The position numbers were made by a program, and so were the translations under genes. Under the pieces are notes generated by a model. That model saw nothing but the letters and a program-made list of their open reading frames with translations, had not been told where the DNA came from and made no database searches. Below are positions 40,630 through 48,849 of a DNA stretch of 64,000 bases, one piece after another; positions within the stretch are counted from its first letter, which is position 1; each line of letters starts with the position of its first letter. The DNA is from CALMEC01 sp031376485 (GTDB lineage: Bacteria; Actinomycetota; Thermoleophilia; Miltoncostaeales; Miltoncostaeaceae): NCBI GenBank assembly GCA_031376485.1, contig JANMDV010000057.1, forward strand, positions 1 to 64,000, read 5' to 3'.

Positions 40630-41568
40630 ATGCCCACGAGCGACGACATCCGCATCATGACCTGGAACCTGTTTCACGGCCAGGACGGTGCTCGGCTGGG
40701 GCCGACACTGCGCTCAGCCCTGCTACGCAGCGATGTCGCCGACGAGACCCACGTCCACGTCAACACCAAGTGGTTGCGCGAGATGGCGGCCCTGATCAGC
40801 TCCCGACGCCCGACGGTCGCCGCGCTGCAGGAGGTGCCCCCGCTTGGGGTTGCGGTATTGGCCGAGGCCACAAGCATGCAGGCGGTCCACGCGCTGATGC
40901 CGCCGCTCATCGGCACGACCCGGTTGCGTGGCCGGCTCGCCGGGCGCAACCCCGACCTGTGGCAGACGCACGAGGGCACCGCCAACGTGTTGCTGATCGC
41001 GCCGGAGTGGCAAATCGTGCCGGGCGGCGTGTGGACGGTGCGCCACAACCCGCCGGCGTTCGTCGTTCGACATGCGCGGGCACTGGACCTTGGACCACGC
41101 GAAACGCTTCATTGGCTACTCGAACCACGACGGCTCGTCGCCGCGCGACTGCGTCACCGGTCCGGCCGGACCCTGACCGTGGCGTCGATGCATTGCCACA
41201 ACTCGCTGGTGTGGGAGCTGATCGCGCGCGAGGTCCGCCGCGTCGTGCCGAAGATCCTCGAACGCGTCCCGCCTGATGAACCGGTGGTGGTGGCCGGCGA
41301 CCTCAACGCCGCGGGCCGCGGGCATCCTGCGATCATGGCGCTCGATGCATTGGGCCTGACCGAGCAGACGGTGCAGGAACTCGTCCTGGACCATATCTTT
41401 CACCGCCACCTGGACGTGGTCGCACCGCCGCGGGCGCTCCATACCGGCACGCGCGAACTGCCGGTCACCAGGAAGGGACGGGCCCGGCTGGTGCTGCTGT
41501 CAGACCACGACCCCGTGGAGGCGACCTACCGGCTCGCGGGGTGTGCCACCGCCGCGCCGACCACCTGA
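40630..41568 (+). CDS. Endonuclease/exonuclease/phosphatase family protein
   Basis: A 312-residue EEP-fold protein. Metal and catalytic motifs in order are IMTWNLFHG, AALQEVPP (Glu), VASMHCHNS, VVVAGDLNAAGRG and the terminal LLSDHDPVEATY (Asp-His). The family includes nucleases and phosphodiesterases acting on nucleic acid, sphingomyelin or inositol lipids. The target here is unknown. ATG 40630 is preferred over the frame start at 40603. Its 3' end overlaps the convergent aldolase-like gene by 43 bp. Confidence 0.88.
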   Translation: MPTSDDIRIMTWNLFHGQDGARLGPTLRSALLRSDVADETHVHVNTKWLREMAALISSRRPTVAALQEVPPLGVAVLAEATSMQAVHALMPPLIGTTRLRGRLAGRNPDLWQTHEGTANVLLIAPEWQIVPGGVWTVRHNPPAFVVRHARALDLGPRETLHWLLEPRRLVAARLRHRSGRTLTVASMHCHNSLVWELIAREVRRVVPKILERVPPDEPVVVAGDLNAAGRGHPAIMALDALGLTEQTVQELVLDHIFHRHLDVVAPPRALHTGTRELPVTRKGRARLVLLSDHDPVEATYRLAGCATAAPTT

Positions 41569-42605
41569 CGCACGCCGGCGGCAAAAGTGGCGACGTCGGC
41601 GTCGGTCGTGTCCCACGCGGTCATCCACCGCACCTGGCAGGTTGCGGCGTCCCACGGCCAGAAGAAGCACCACGCCTGAAGCGGCTCGATCGACCCGGCC
41701 GGGATGCGCGGAAAGACGCTGTTGACTCGGGGCGACTGCGCGTAGACGACACCGGGTATTTCAGACGTCAGTGCGTACAGCTCGCGGGCCTTGACGTTGG
41801 CGTGCGCAGCCAGCGCGATCCAAAGATCTCCGTCCAGCAGCGCCGAGAACTGCGCCGCGACGAAGCGCATCTTCGACGGGAGTTGCGTCACCTGCTTGCG
41901 GACGAACCTGGCCGACCGCGCGAGCTCGGGGGCCAGGTACACGACGGCGTCCCCTCCGAGCATCCCGTTCTTGGTTCCGCCGAAGGTCAGCACATCGACG
42001 CCGGCCTCGACGGTGAACGCGCGGAGCGCCGCGATGGTCCCACCCAGAGCGGCCACGGCGTTGGCGATCCGGGCGCCGTCCATATGAACCCGCATGCCGT
42101 ACCGATGTGCGCGCTGGCAGAGCGCGCCGACCTCGTCCGCGGTGTACACGGTGCCGAGCTCCGTGCTCTGCGTGATCGAGACGACCCCCGGCTGTGCGTG
42201 GTGCTCGACGCCCAGCAGGTGTGCCAGTCCATCCAGTTGATCGGGGTGGAGTTTTGCGTCGTCGGAAGCAAGCTCGATGATCTTGGCGCCGAGGATCCGC
42301 TCTGGCGCGCCGGTCTCGTCGACGGCGATGTGCGCCCACCGGCTGCAGACCACCGCCTCGGCGGGCCCAAGCATCGTGGCCAATCCGAGGATGTTGGCTC
42401 CCGTCCCGCCAAATGTCAGCAAGGTCGTCGTGTCCGCCCCGAACAACTCCTGGAACTGCGCCTGACACGCGCGGGTCCACGCGTCGTCGCCGTACGCGAC
42501 TGCATGACCGACGTTAGCGCGGCCCACCGCCTCCAGCACCGCCGGGTGGATCCCGGCGGCATTATCGCTCGAGAACGATCGCGTCGGTGGAGCGGCAAGG
42601 ACCAT
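41526..42605 (-). CDS. Low-specificity threonine aldolase-like PLP enzyme
   Basis: A 359-residue fold-type I PLP enzyme of the beta-eliminating lyase/threonine aldolase family. It has FSSDNAAGIHPAVLEAV at the N-terminus, GGTGANILGLATML, the stacking His in CSRWAHIAVDE, HMDGARIANAVAAL (the PLP Asp), and the Schiff-base Lys in LTFGGTKNGMLGGD. It would cleave L-threonine to glycine and acetaldehyde or act on a related 3-hydroxy amino acid. On the minus strand GATACT (42618-42613) ends 7 nt before ATG 42605, indicating a leaderless promoter. Confidence 0.92.
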   Translation of the reverse strand: MVLAAPPTRSFSSDNAAGIHPAVLEAVGRANVGHAVAYGDDAWTRACQAQFQELFGADTTTLLTFGGTGANILGLATMLGPAEAVVCSRWAHIAVDETGAPERILGAKIIELASDDAKLHPDQLDGLAHLLGVEHHAQPGVVSITQSTELGTVYTADEVGALCQRAHRYGMRVHMDGARIANAVAALGGTIAALRAFTVEAGVDVLTFGGTKNGMLGGDAVVYLAPELARSARFVRKQVTQLPSKMRFVAAQFSALLDGDLWIALAAHANVKARELYALTSEIPGVVYAQSPRVNSVFPRIPAGSIEPLQAWCFFWPWDAATCQVRWMTAWDTTDADVATFAAGVRQVVGAAVAHPASR

Positions 42606-42612
42606 TACCCGC

Positions 42613-42618
42613 AGTATC
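42613..42618 (-). promoter_or_regulatory. -10 box for the threonine aldolase-like gene
   Basis: Minus-strand GATACT, 7 nt before the ATG. Leaderless arrangement as at several other operon heads in this window. Confidence 0.4.
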
Positions 42619-42769
42619 CCAGGGGCTCACCACTCGGTGTCTGACCCGACAAGGGACTCGTCGCGCGAAACATCGCCGCAGTGAGACTCGTTCTCGAACG
42701 CTGTGGACGATCGGCCACGCCCGACATCACGTTCGTGTGCGGTCAGCCGAATGCCGCCCCGCGAGTGGC

Positions 42770-43210
42770 TCAGGAGGAGGTGCCGCGCACCCACTCGAGC
42801 GACATCGCCACGATGCCGGACGCCGCCGCCGCCGCCAGCAACGCCACGGGTTGCGCGCGAAGTGGCGTCTGCGGCCCGTCTCCCAGATCAAGGGGGACCG
42901 CCACGCTCGAGATGCGCCACGCACTCCAGAGCGCCCACGCGAGACACAGCGCGCCCGCAACGGCGCAGATTCCCGCGAGCCAGCGCGACGACTGCTCCCG
43001 TGGGTCGGAGTCACTTGCCGCGACGTACACGCCGATCGCAACGACGATGCCGGCGAGAACCGGCAGGCTCCACAGCTCGCCACGTACATCGACACCGCGA
43101 ACGACGACGACGCGGCCCGGCAGGTCGACGCGGTACCACCCCAAGAACGGCAGGGTCCCGGCACACGCGCCGAGTACCGCGACACCGAGGCCGAAGACCC
43201 GTGCCGTCAC
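42770..43210 (-). CDS. Four-helix membrane protein, last gene of the flippase operon
   Basis: A 146-residue protein with four hydrophobic segments (about 4-24, 48-65, 79-96, 119-140) and a predicted exposed loop WYRVDLPGRVVVVRGVDVRG after the first. This resembles small Trp-associated membrane proteins but gives no firm family. GTG 43210 shares bases with the DUF2079 protein stop (GTGA). Function unknown. Its operon partners act on polyprenyl or lipid-linked glycans by analogy. Confidence 0.7.
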   Translation of the reverse strand: MTARVFGLGVAVLGACAGTLPFLGWYRVDLPGRVVVVRGVDVRGELWSLPVLAGIVVAIGVYVAASDSDPREQSSRWLAGICAVAGALCLAWALWSAWRISSVAVPLDLGDGPQTPLRAQPVALLAAAAASGIVAMSLEWVRGTSS

Positions 43211-44688
43211 GGGGTGTCCTTGACCCGCCTGAACACCAGGACACCGTCACGTGCGAAGATCGTCGCGTAGTCGGCCCGCCGACGGAGCTGTTCGACGAGA
43301 ACGGCGTGTTCTGCGGGCTTGACTTCGTCGCCCACATCGGCACGCGCTGTGTCGACGACGACGAAGTCCGCAGTGCCGATCGACGGAAAGATGAGGATCG
43401 AGCGCCGGTCGGAGAGGTGTCCTCCGATCCGATTGGCGGCAGACACGGTGGCGTTCGGAGGAATCGTCGCGATCGCTTGACGAAGCAGGGCGGCGCGGTC
43501 GGGCACCGCAAACTGCTCCGCGCGCACCTGCGACCCGCCGGGGACGTGCTGCCAGAACGGCAGCGGACCCCACACATACCCCGACACCACCGCCGCCGCG
43601 ATGAGCGCGCCGGCAAGAGGTCCCGGCGCGACGATCCGGGGGTGGAGCCAGGCCGGCAGGCGGCGGCTCCTGAGCGTGGCGAGCCCCCGGATTGCCGCGG
43701 CCAGGAGGAACGGTGCGATGACCGCCGAGTAGTGGTATTCGATGCTGTGTTGCTCGGGTCGTGCGGACAACAGGTTGAGGACAAGGTCGGGGAGCGCGCC
43801 CGCCGCCAGGAGCGGGGCACCGAGCGATAGGGCCAGCAGCGGCACGAGCACTGCGAGGACGTACATGCCGCGATCGGCAGACACCGCAACCTCCACCGCA
43901 TCCCACGGGTGTGTCACGAGCGTCTTCATGACGCCTCCGACGCCGTCACCCAGATCGCCATAGCGATCTTCGACGAACGCGTTGCCCCCACCGGATCGGT
44001 AGTGCGGGATGATGAGGCCGACCGCGATCGCGGTCCACGCGACCGACAACACGGCCAGGATCGCGCCCGCGCGCCGGCGACCGAGGCTGATCATCATCCA
44101 CAGGCCCAGGATGGCGAGCGCGAGCCCGACCTGCTCCTTGGTCAGCGCCGCCAGGGTGGCGAGCACGGCCAGCGTGACGTACCGATCGGCGACCGCCGCC
44201 CAGATGCACCACAGAAGCAGCGGCGCGGCGAGGGTCACTGGGTGGAAGTCGAAGAGGGTGGCCCACTGCACGGCAGGCAACAGGAGCGCAACCGCCGCGA
44301 ATGCGACGGCAAGCCGCGCGTCTTCGAGCCAGCGGCGGGCCAGCATGTACGCCGGGACGGCCATCGTCGCGACGGCAAGAGCTTGAACCACGAGCAGCAT
44401 CTCCGGGTGCGGCCAGACCTTCCACAGGGGTGCGAACAGCCCGAGGATCGGATCGACGTGCGCGCCCAGGCGCGAGACCCGGAGACCGTCGGGATCGCTG
44501 ACCCGGAACAGCTCACCGCGCGAGGCGCTCCAGACGGCTTGCGTCATGTTGCCCAGGTCATAGCGGGCCGTAAAGAACCCCCGGTGGCGAAGTAATGAGA
44601 GCGGGATGAACACGGCCGCGTACGCCACGACGAGGCCTGCGACGACGACTCGTGGCCACCGCTCCGAACGCGCCGGCCGTGAACTCAC
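43207..44688 (-). CDS. DUF2079 membrane protein
   Basis: A 493-residue polytopic protein. The first exported loop is RHRGFFTARYDLGNMTQAVW, then FRVSDPDGLRVSRLGAHVDP, the typical DUF2079 opening with the conserved DLG and H-x-DP motifs. About ten TM helices follow, then a C-terminal soluble domain (from about RAEQFAVPDRAALLRQAIA) with conserved R/D. DUF2079 proteins resemble GT-C glycosyltransferases. GTG 44688 overlaps the flippase stop (GTGA). The very long frame upstream is the shadow of that flippase. Confidence 0.85.
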   Translation of the reverse strand: MSSRPARSERWPRVVVAGLVVAYAAVFIPLSLLRHRGFFTARYDLGNMTQAVWSASRGELFRVSDPDGLRVSRLGAHVDPILGLFAPLWKVWPHPEMLLVVQALAVATMAVPAYMLARRWLEDARLAVAFAAVALLLPAVQWATLFDFHPVTLAAPLLLWCIWAAVADRYVTLAVLATLAALTKEQVGLALAILGLWMMISLGRRRAGAILAVLSVAWTAIAVGLIIPHYRSGGGNAFVEDRYGDLGDGVGGVMKTLVTHPWDAVEVAVSADRGMYVLAVLVPLLALSLGAPLLAAGALPDLVLNLLSARPEQHSIEYHYSAVIAPFLLAAAIRGLATLRSRRLPAWLHPRIVAPGPLAGALIAAAVVSGYVWGPLPFWQHVPGGSQVRAEQFAVPDRAALLRQAIATIPPNATVSAANRIGGHLSDRRSILIFPSIGTADFVVVDTARADVGDEVKPAEHAVLVEQLRRRADYATIFARDGVLVFRRVKDTP

Positions 44689-45629
44689 CGCCTGCGCCCG
44701 ACCATGACAACGAGGCCGACGAATCCAAGTTCGAGCACCGTCATCACGAATCGCAGTCCAAAGGCGAGGGCCAGCGCCACCTCGCCGGGGACGTGTCGAG
44801 CAAGCACGACGGCCAGGATGCCGTCGCGCACGCCGAGCCCGGACGGGATGATGAATGCCAGGAACGAGATGACAAAGGCGAACATGAACGCCAACCCGAT
44901 CTCCACCACACCGCCCACCTCGGGCCCCGCCGCAGATCGCAGGAGCGCCCAGACCGCCGCCATGAGCACGGTGGTCCCGACCGTGTAGGACACGAGCAGC
45001 TTGCCGACCTGACGCCCGGTGAACAACGTGTCGAGGGCGGGTCGCCGAGCACGACGAAGTGCCCACGTCGACAGGCGCCGGAACGGGACGGGGTGCAGGC
45101 AGACCAGCACGACCGGCACCACGATCAGAAGCCACAACAACCGCGCGTCGCCGGGGTTGCCGTACCCGGCCAGGAACCCGACCGACGCAACCGTCCCGAT
45201 GCCGAGCGCCAATGCCTGCTCGTAGATGGTGGCGGTCAGCGTTGCGCGCTTCGGCACCCCCTGGTCGTGTGCCATGACGGCGCGTCCCACCACCATCATC
45301 ACATTGCCGGGGATGTAGCGCGCAAGGAGTGACCTGGCCCAGATCGACAGGCTGACGCGGCGGCGTGGATGGACCGGCGAGAGCCACTCCACCGCGACGC
45401 AGTAGGTGAGCCCGCTGATCGCGTACGCCATGAGGAACAGTACGGCGCCGAGTGCCAACCACCCAGGCTCGAGGCGCCAGTCGTATTGCGAGACCTTGCT
45501 CCACCCCCGCGCCAGCGCGACGACAAGCGCCGCGACCACGAGCACGACGACGACCGTCGTGATCCAACGCCGGCGCAGCGATCGTGAGGGCTCGGGTACC
45601 TCTGTCTCGGGAGTGGTGTCAGTGGCCAT
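44685..45629 (-). CDS. Lysylphosphatidylglycerol synthase TM-like flippase family protein
   Basis: A 314-residue UPF0104/LPG-synthase-TM family integral membrane protein with about eight helices. It has the family segments ARSLLARYIPGNVMMVVGRA (the R-x-x-PG-x-x-W/M motif), TATIYEQALALGIGTVASV and IIPSGLGVRDGILAVVLA. Relatives translocate aminoacylated phospholipids or polyprenyl-linked sugars. It is first of a three-gene operon with the DUF2079 protein and a small membrane protein, which suggests lipid-linked glycan handling. Confidence 0.87.
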   Translation of the reverse strand: MATDTTPETEVPEPSRSLRRRWITTVVVVLVVAALVVALARGWSKVSQYDWRLEPGWLALGAVLFLMAYAISGLTYCVAVEWLSPVHPRRRVSLSIWARSLLARYIPGNVMMVVGRAVMAHDQGVPKRATLTATIYEQALALGIGTVASVGFLAGYGNPGDARLLWLLIVVPVVLVCLHPVPFRRLSTWALRRARRPALDTLFTGRQVGKLLVSYTVGTTVLMAAVWALLRSAAGPEVGGVVEIGLAFMFAFVISFLAFIIPSGLGVRDGILAVVLARHVPGEVALALAFGLRFVMTVLELGFVGLVVMVGRRR

Positions 45630-45775
45630 CGGGGGACCGAACTGTATTCCGGGCCCGGACCACGAGTATGAAGCGGTTATGACATCGGGTATGAAGTTCG
45701 GCCGCCATCAGCGTTTGAGTCACCCGCAGGATGGCTCAGAGGCCGCCCAAGAGTCGTGCTGAGGGCGGCGTATGG

Positions 45776-46654
45776 TCAGCCGCCGTTGGCACGCAGGAAC
45801 GCCTGCGCGACGACGGTGGGGTCCTGGGCGTCGAGTTCGACCTGGCCGATGAGTGACCGGAGGTTGTCGGTGGTGACCAACGCGGCGACGCGCTCGAGCG
45901 TCGGTGCGAACGTCGCAGGCGCACTTGCAAGGTACACCTGCCCCGCGACGATGAGGCCGTGCCGGGGCGTACCCGCAAGGCGCCGGGTGCGGTCGCGCAG
46001 TGCGACGAGTGACAACCGGGCTGCACGGGGCTCCGCGGCGCTCGACAGCACACAGTGAACCCGGCGTGCGGCGATCAGGTCGAACCGTTTGGCATCCGCC
46101 GCGACGATGACCCGACGGAACCGCACCCGAAGCGCCGCGATGCCGTCGGCCCGCACGATGTGCGCGGCGGTCGCCGCATAGGTCAGGTTGCCGGCGGCCC
46201 GTCCGAGCGTCAGGAGTCCTGACAGCTTGTGGCCGCGGACAACCCCTTTGCGACACGCCACTTGCGGGGCATCGTCTGCCGGGCTGATGGCGAGGGGCAC
46301 GTGACCGCGTGTGGCGAGCTGTGCCCCGAGCGTCGACGCCAACGCGGCATCGTCGCGCACACTCGGATGGGCGAGCACGCGCTCAAGGAGCGTCGCTGTC
46401 TCGGTTGCGTAGGCGTCGATTGTGCCTGCGGTCAGCGCGGCATCAGCTGCGCTCGCCGACGAAAGCGTCACCCGCGTGACCGTAAAACCCTGACCGAGGA
46501 GTGCCTGCGCGGAGACCTCGGCCGTCAGGCGGCTCGATGTCGTGCCAGTGTCGGCGATGGTCACCTGGGTGCCGGCACTCAGGCCGGTCGAGGCTGCGGC
46601 AAGTGCCGCGAAACCGGCGGCGGCGGCGCGAGGGCCTTTGCCGGAATAACTCAC
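45776..46654 (-). CDS. Glycine betaine/osmoprotectant-type substrate-binding protein with displaced 5' end
   Basis: A 292-residue OpuAC-like protein. The mature part begins GTQVTIADTGTTSSRLTAEV, continues TAGTIDAYATETATLLERVL and ends with the family finish LIGQVELDAQDPTVVAQAFL. The hydrophobic core of a signal peptide is present (AAAAGFAALAAASTGLSAG), but its normal basic start is not. The usable GTG at 46654 and the eight codons after it lie inside repeat copy G, and the frame continues through the repeat to 46786. So insertion replaced the native start. Export and expression may be altered. No permease or ATPase is nearby. Confidence 0.7.
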   Translation of the reverse strand: MSYSGKGPRAAAAGFAALAAASTGLSAGTQVTIADTGTTSSRLTAEVSAQALLGQGFTVTRVTLSSASAADAALTAGTIDAYATETATLLERVLAHPSVRDDAALASTLGAQLATRGHVPLAISPADDAPQVACRKGVVRGHKLSGLLTLGRAAGNLTYAATAAHIVRADGIAALRVRFRRVIVAADAKRFDLIAARRVHCVLSSAAEPRAARLSLVALRDRTRRLAGTPRHGLIVAGQVYLASAPATFAPTLERVAALVTTDNLRSLIGQVELDAQDPTVVAQAFLRANGG

Positions 46655-46795
46655 GCGAAGGATGGCGAGCGAAAACCGCGTGAGGCGGTGCTGGTGAGCC
46701 TCGCTGCGACTGGTCGTCACAGCGATCTCGCCAGTGCCGTATCGCGACGGTGTGCGGCCGCCAACCGAGCGGGAGTGTTCCGCCACAGGCCCTTA
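46631..46795 (+). repeat. Dispersed hairpin repeat, copy G
   Basis: A 165-bp copy between the L,D-transpeptidase stop (TAA, 46795-46793) and the binding-protein gene. The ends AGGGCCTTTGCCGGAATAAC and the complement of GTTCCGCCACAGGCCCTTAA form an imperfect inverted repeat. The inner stem reads CGCTGCGAC/GTCACAGCG against CGCCGCTAC/GTAACGGCG elsewhere, so two base pairs have changed on both sides. Confidence 0.88.
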
Positions 46796-47839
46796 AGTAA
46801 CGCTGACAATGGTTCCATAGGACGCAAATTCGTAGACGCCACGTGCTTCGGGGTAGCCGATCCGGATGCAGCCGTGCGAGGCAGAGTACGCAGGCACGCT
46901 GGGGTACTCGTGGAACGCATACCCGCCGACGAAGTAGCTCGCGTACGGGAGCCACACGCTGAACGGGTTGGACCACGACATGCGCTCCTTGCGCCCGATG
47001 CGGAACGTGCCCCGCGGGGTGCGGCCGCCCACTCCTGTCGACACATGCACGGCGCGTCTGACCTGGCCCCGCTCGATCAACAGGGCCACGCCCCGGAATC
47101 GGTTGACCTCGATGCGACGGGACCGGCTCCTGACTCGCGGCGCCGGGATCTTGGCGACCGTGGCTCGTCGACGCGTTGCGAAGGTGGCGAGCCCGGTTCG
47201 TGGCAGCCCCTCCCACGCCTGGAATGCCAGAAGCGCCTGGGAGGTGCGGTAGTCGAGGCGCCCGTTGACGGCGTTGGCCGACAGATATCGAAGCTGTACC
47301 AGGCGCCGTTGCAGCGCGGCCATGCCGACCGGGATCGGCCCGATGACCTCACGTTTGGTCAACGACCCCAGGGTGATGACCGCTCCAGGATCCGACCCCG
47401 CTGCCGGTATCTGTTCGTCACCCAGCAGTATCCGCACGCCGGCGACGTCGGCGGCGGCGGTCGCGGTGTGCGCGAGCTGCGCCAGGCGCTGATCGACGTC
47501 ATCACCCGTCCCGCCGACCGCGAACGTCTGGGACAGTCGCACGAAGGCGACGCCCCCCTGCACGACGATCTCCTGCGCCACGATGCCCTTGGGGATCGCG
47601 GTTCGGATGCCGTCCCGGCGTTCGGCCGCGGTGGGGCCGCGCAACAGCGAAGCCACGGCGACCTGCAACCGATCTGCGCCGTCGGGCACCACGCGCTGCA
47701 CGGTTTGCAGACGGTCGTCGCGCGCAAAGAACACGTCGACCTTGGTCGCCGCGAGCGCCGGTACGGCGGCGCCCAACGCGGCGAGGCCGAGCGCAAGCAA
47801 TGTCAGCAGGCACACGGCCCGTCGCGCAGCAGTCGTCAC
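46793..47839 (-). CDS. L,D-transpeptidase with GerMN and peptidoglycan-binding domains
   Basis: A 348-residue secreted protein with a signal peptide (about 8-31). A GerMN domain follows (about 35-150, including ASLLRGPTAAERRDGIRTA and VQGGVAFVRLS), then a PG-binding-1 domain (about 175-222, LQRRLVQLRYLSAN and FQAWEGLPRTG). The YkuD catalytic domain carries His322 and Cys324 in SASHGCIRIGYPEA. YkuD enzymes form 3-3 cross-links in peptidoglycan and are targets of carbapenems. It follows the GT2 gene by 9 bp on the same strand. Its stop TAA abuts repeat copy G. Confidence 0.92.
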   Translation of the reverse strand: MTTAARRAVCLLTLLALGLAALGAAVPALAATKVDVFFARDDRLQTVQRVVPDGADRLQVAVASLLRGPTAAERRDGIRTAIPKGIVAQEIVVQGGVAFVRLSQTFAVGGTGDDVDQRLAQLAHTATAAADVAGVRILLGDEQIPAAGSDPGAVITLGSLTKREVIGPIPVGMAALQRRLVQLRYLSANAVNGRLDYRTSQALLAFQAWEGLPRTGLATFATRRRATVAKIPAPRVRSRSRRIEVNRFRGVALLIERGQVRRAVHVSTGVGGRTPRGTFRIGRKERMSWSNPFSVWLPYASYFVGGYAFHEYPSVPAYSASHGCIRIGYPEARGVYEFASYGTIVSVT

Positions 47840-47848
47840 ACCACGAAT

Positions 47849-48826
47849 TTACACGGGCGGCGTCGAGAGTCCTGCCCCGGTGCGTTCGGATTCCACGACC
47901 CGATCAATCCGCGCGGCGACCTCATCGACATCGCGGCGCAGGTGGTTACGCTGGATCATCTCGCTGACCAAACCGATCGTGAAGAGCTGGACCCCGACGA
48001 CCGTCAGGAGCACCCCGAGCTGCAGGAGCGGTCGCTGCCCGATCGAACTGCCCAGGATCTTGACGATCGCGAGATACAGCGAGATGCCGATGCCGACGAT
48101 CGTGAAGACCAGGCCGAGCCCGCCGAACAGGTGCATCGGCCGCCACCGAAACCGTCCGATGAACATGATCGTCAGAAGGTCGAGGAACCCCCGCACATAG
48201 CGTTCGAGGCCGTACTTGGACACGCCGAACCTGCGCGGGCGATGGTTGACCGCCATCTCCCGGACCCGGTAGCCCTCGGCGGCGGCCATGACCGGGATGT
48301 AGCGGTACAGGTCCCCTGACAGGGACAGGGACTTGACGACCTCGGCGCGATAGGCCTTGAGGCCACAGTTGAGGTCGTGCAGCGCGAGCCCGGACAGCTT
48401 GTTGGTGACGCCGTTGAACACCTTGGACGCCGCGCGCTTGGTCCACGGATCCCGGCGATCGGCCTTCCATCCGCTGATCAGGTCGGCGCCGTCCTCGAGC
48501 GCCGCGAGCATCGCCGGGATCTCGCCGGGGTCGTCTTGCAGATCCGCGTCCATCGTCACCACCATGCCGCCGGTCGCGTGGCGAAACCCCGCCATCAGGG
48601 CCGCGCCCTTGCCGAAGTTCCGCCGCAGCACGACGACCCGGACCTCGGGTTCGGCGGCCGCAAGCTGCTCCAAGAGTTCCGTGCTGCCGTCTGTCGACCC
48701 GTCATCGACGAACACCACCTCGGCGGGGCGACCCAGCGCACGCACGACGGGCAGCACCTCGTCGAGAAGCGGACGCAGTGACTCCCGCTCGTTGTACACC
48801 GGGATCACAAGGGAGATGGATTCCAC
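47849..48826 (-). CDS. GT2 glycosyltransferase (DPM1/GtrB-like)
   Basis: A 325-residue family 2 glycosyltransferase. It has SLVIPVYNERESL, the donor motif VFVDDGSTDGS, DADLQDDPGEIPAM (DxD-type metal site) and GWKADRRDP. Two C-terminal TM helices (about 228-252 and 265-288) match polyprenyl-phosphate glucose or mannose synthases. The start is GTG 48826, judged leaderless because TATAGT ends 7 nt upstream on the minus strand. It heads an operon with the L,D-transpeptidase and the binding protein. It may supply lipid-linked sugars to GT-C enzymes such as that at 10.3 kb. Confidence 0.9.
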   Translation of the reverse strand: MESISLVIPVYNERESLRPLLDEVLPVVRALGRPAEVVFVDDGSTDGSTELLEQLAAAEPEVRVVVLRRNFGKGAALMAGFRHATGGMVVTMDADLQDDPGEIPAMLAALEDGADLISGWKADRRDPWTKRAASKVFNGVTNKLSGLALHDLNCGLKAYRAEVVKSLSLSGDLYRYIPVMAAAEGYRVREMAVNHRPRRFGVSKYGLERYVRGFLDLLTIMFIGRFRWRPMHLFGGLGLVFTIVGIGISLYLAIVKILGSSIGQRPLLQLGVLLTVVGVQLFTIGLVSEMIQRNHLRRDVDEVAARIDRVVESERTGAGLSTPPV

Positions 48827-48849
48827 CGGACGGACTATATGGTCCGGGC
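48827..48849. promoter_or_regulatory. 23-bp divergent promoter shared by GT2 and moeA
   Basis: Only 23 bp separate two opposing start codons. The centre holds TATAGT on the minus strand (48839-48834, 7 nt before GTG 48826) and TATGGT on the plus strand (48838-48843, 6 nt before GTG 48850). The whole is a palindrome with arms CCGGAC (48826-48831) and GTCCGG (48842-48847). Both mRNAs should be leaderless, with -35 regions inside the opposite gene. Confidence 0.55.

Noticed and set aside
43207..45567. Single 786-codon protein
   Set aside because: The first 293 codons are the shadow of the flippase gene. The real DUF2079 protein starts at GTG 44688, overlapping the flippase stop.
46229..48319. 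696-codon plus-strand frame over repeat copy G, L,D-transpeptidase and GT2
   Set aside because: The minus-strand genes show catalytic motifs (HGC, DxD). The plus frame is low complexity and runs through a repeat.
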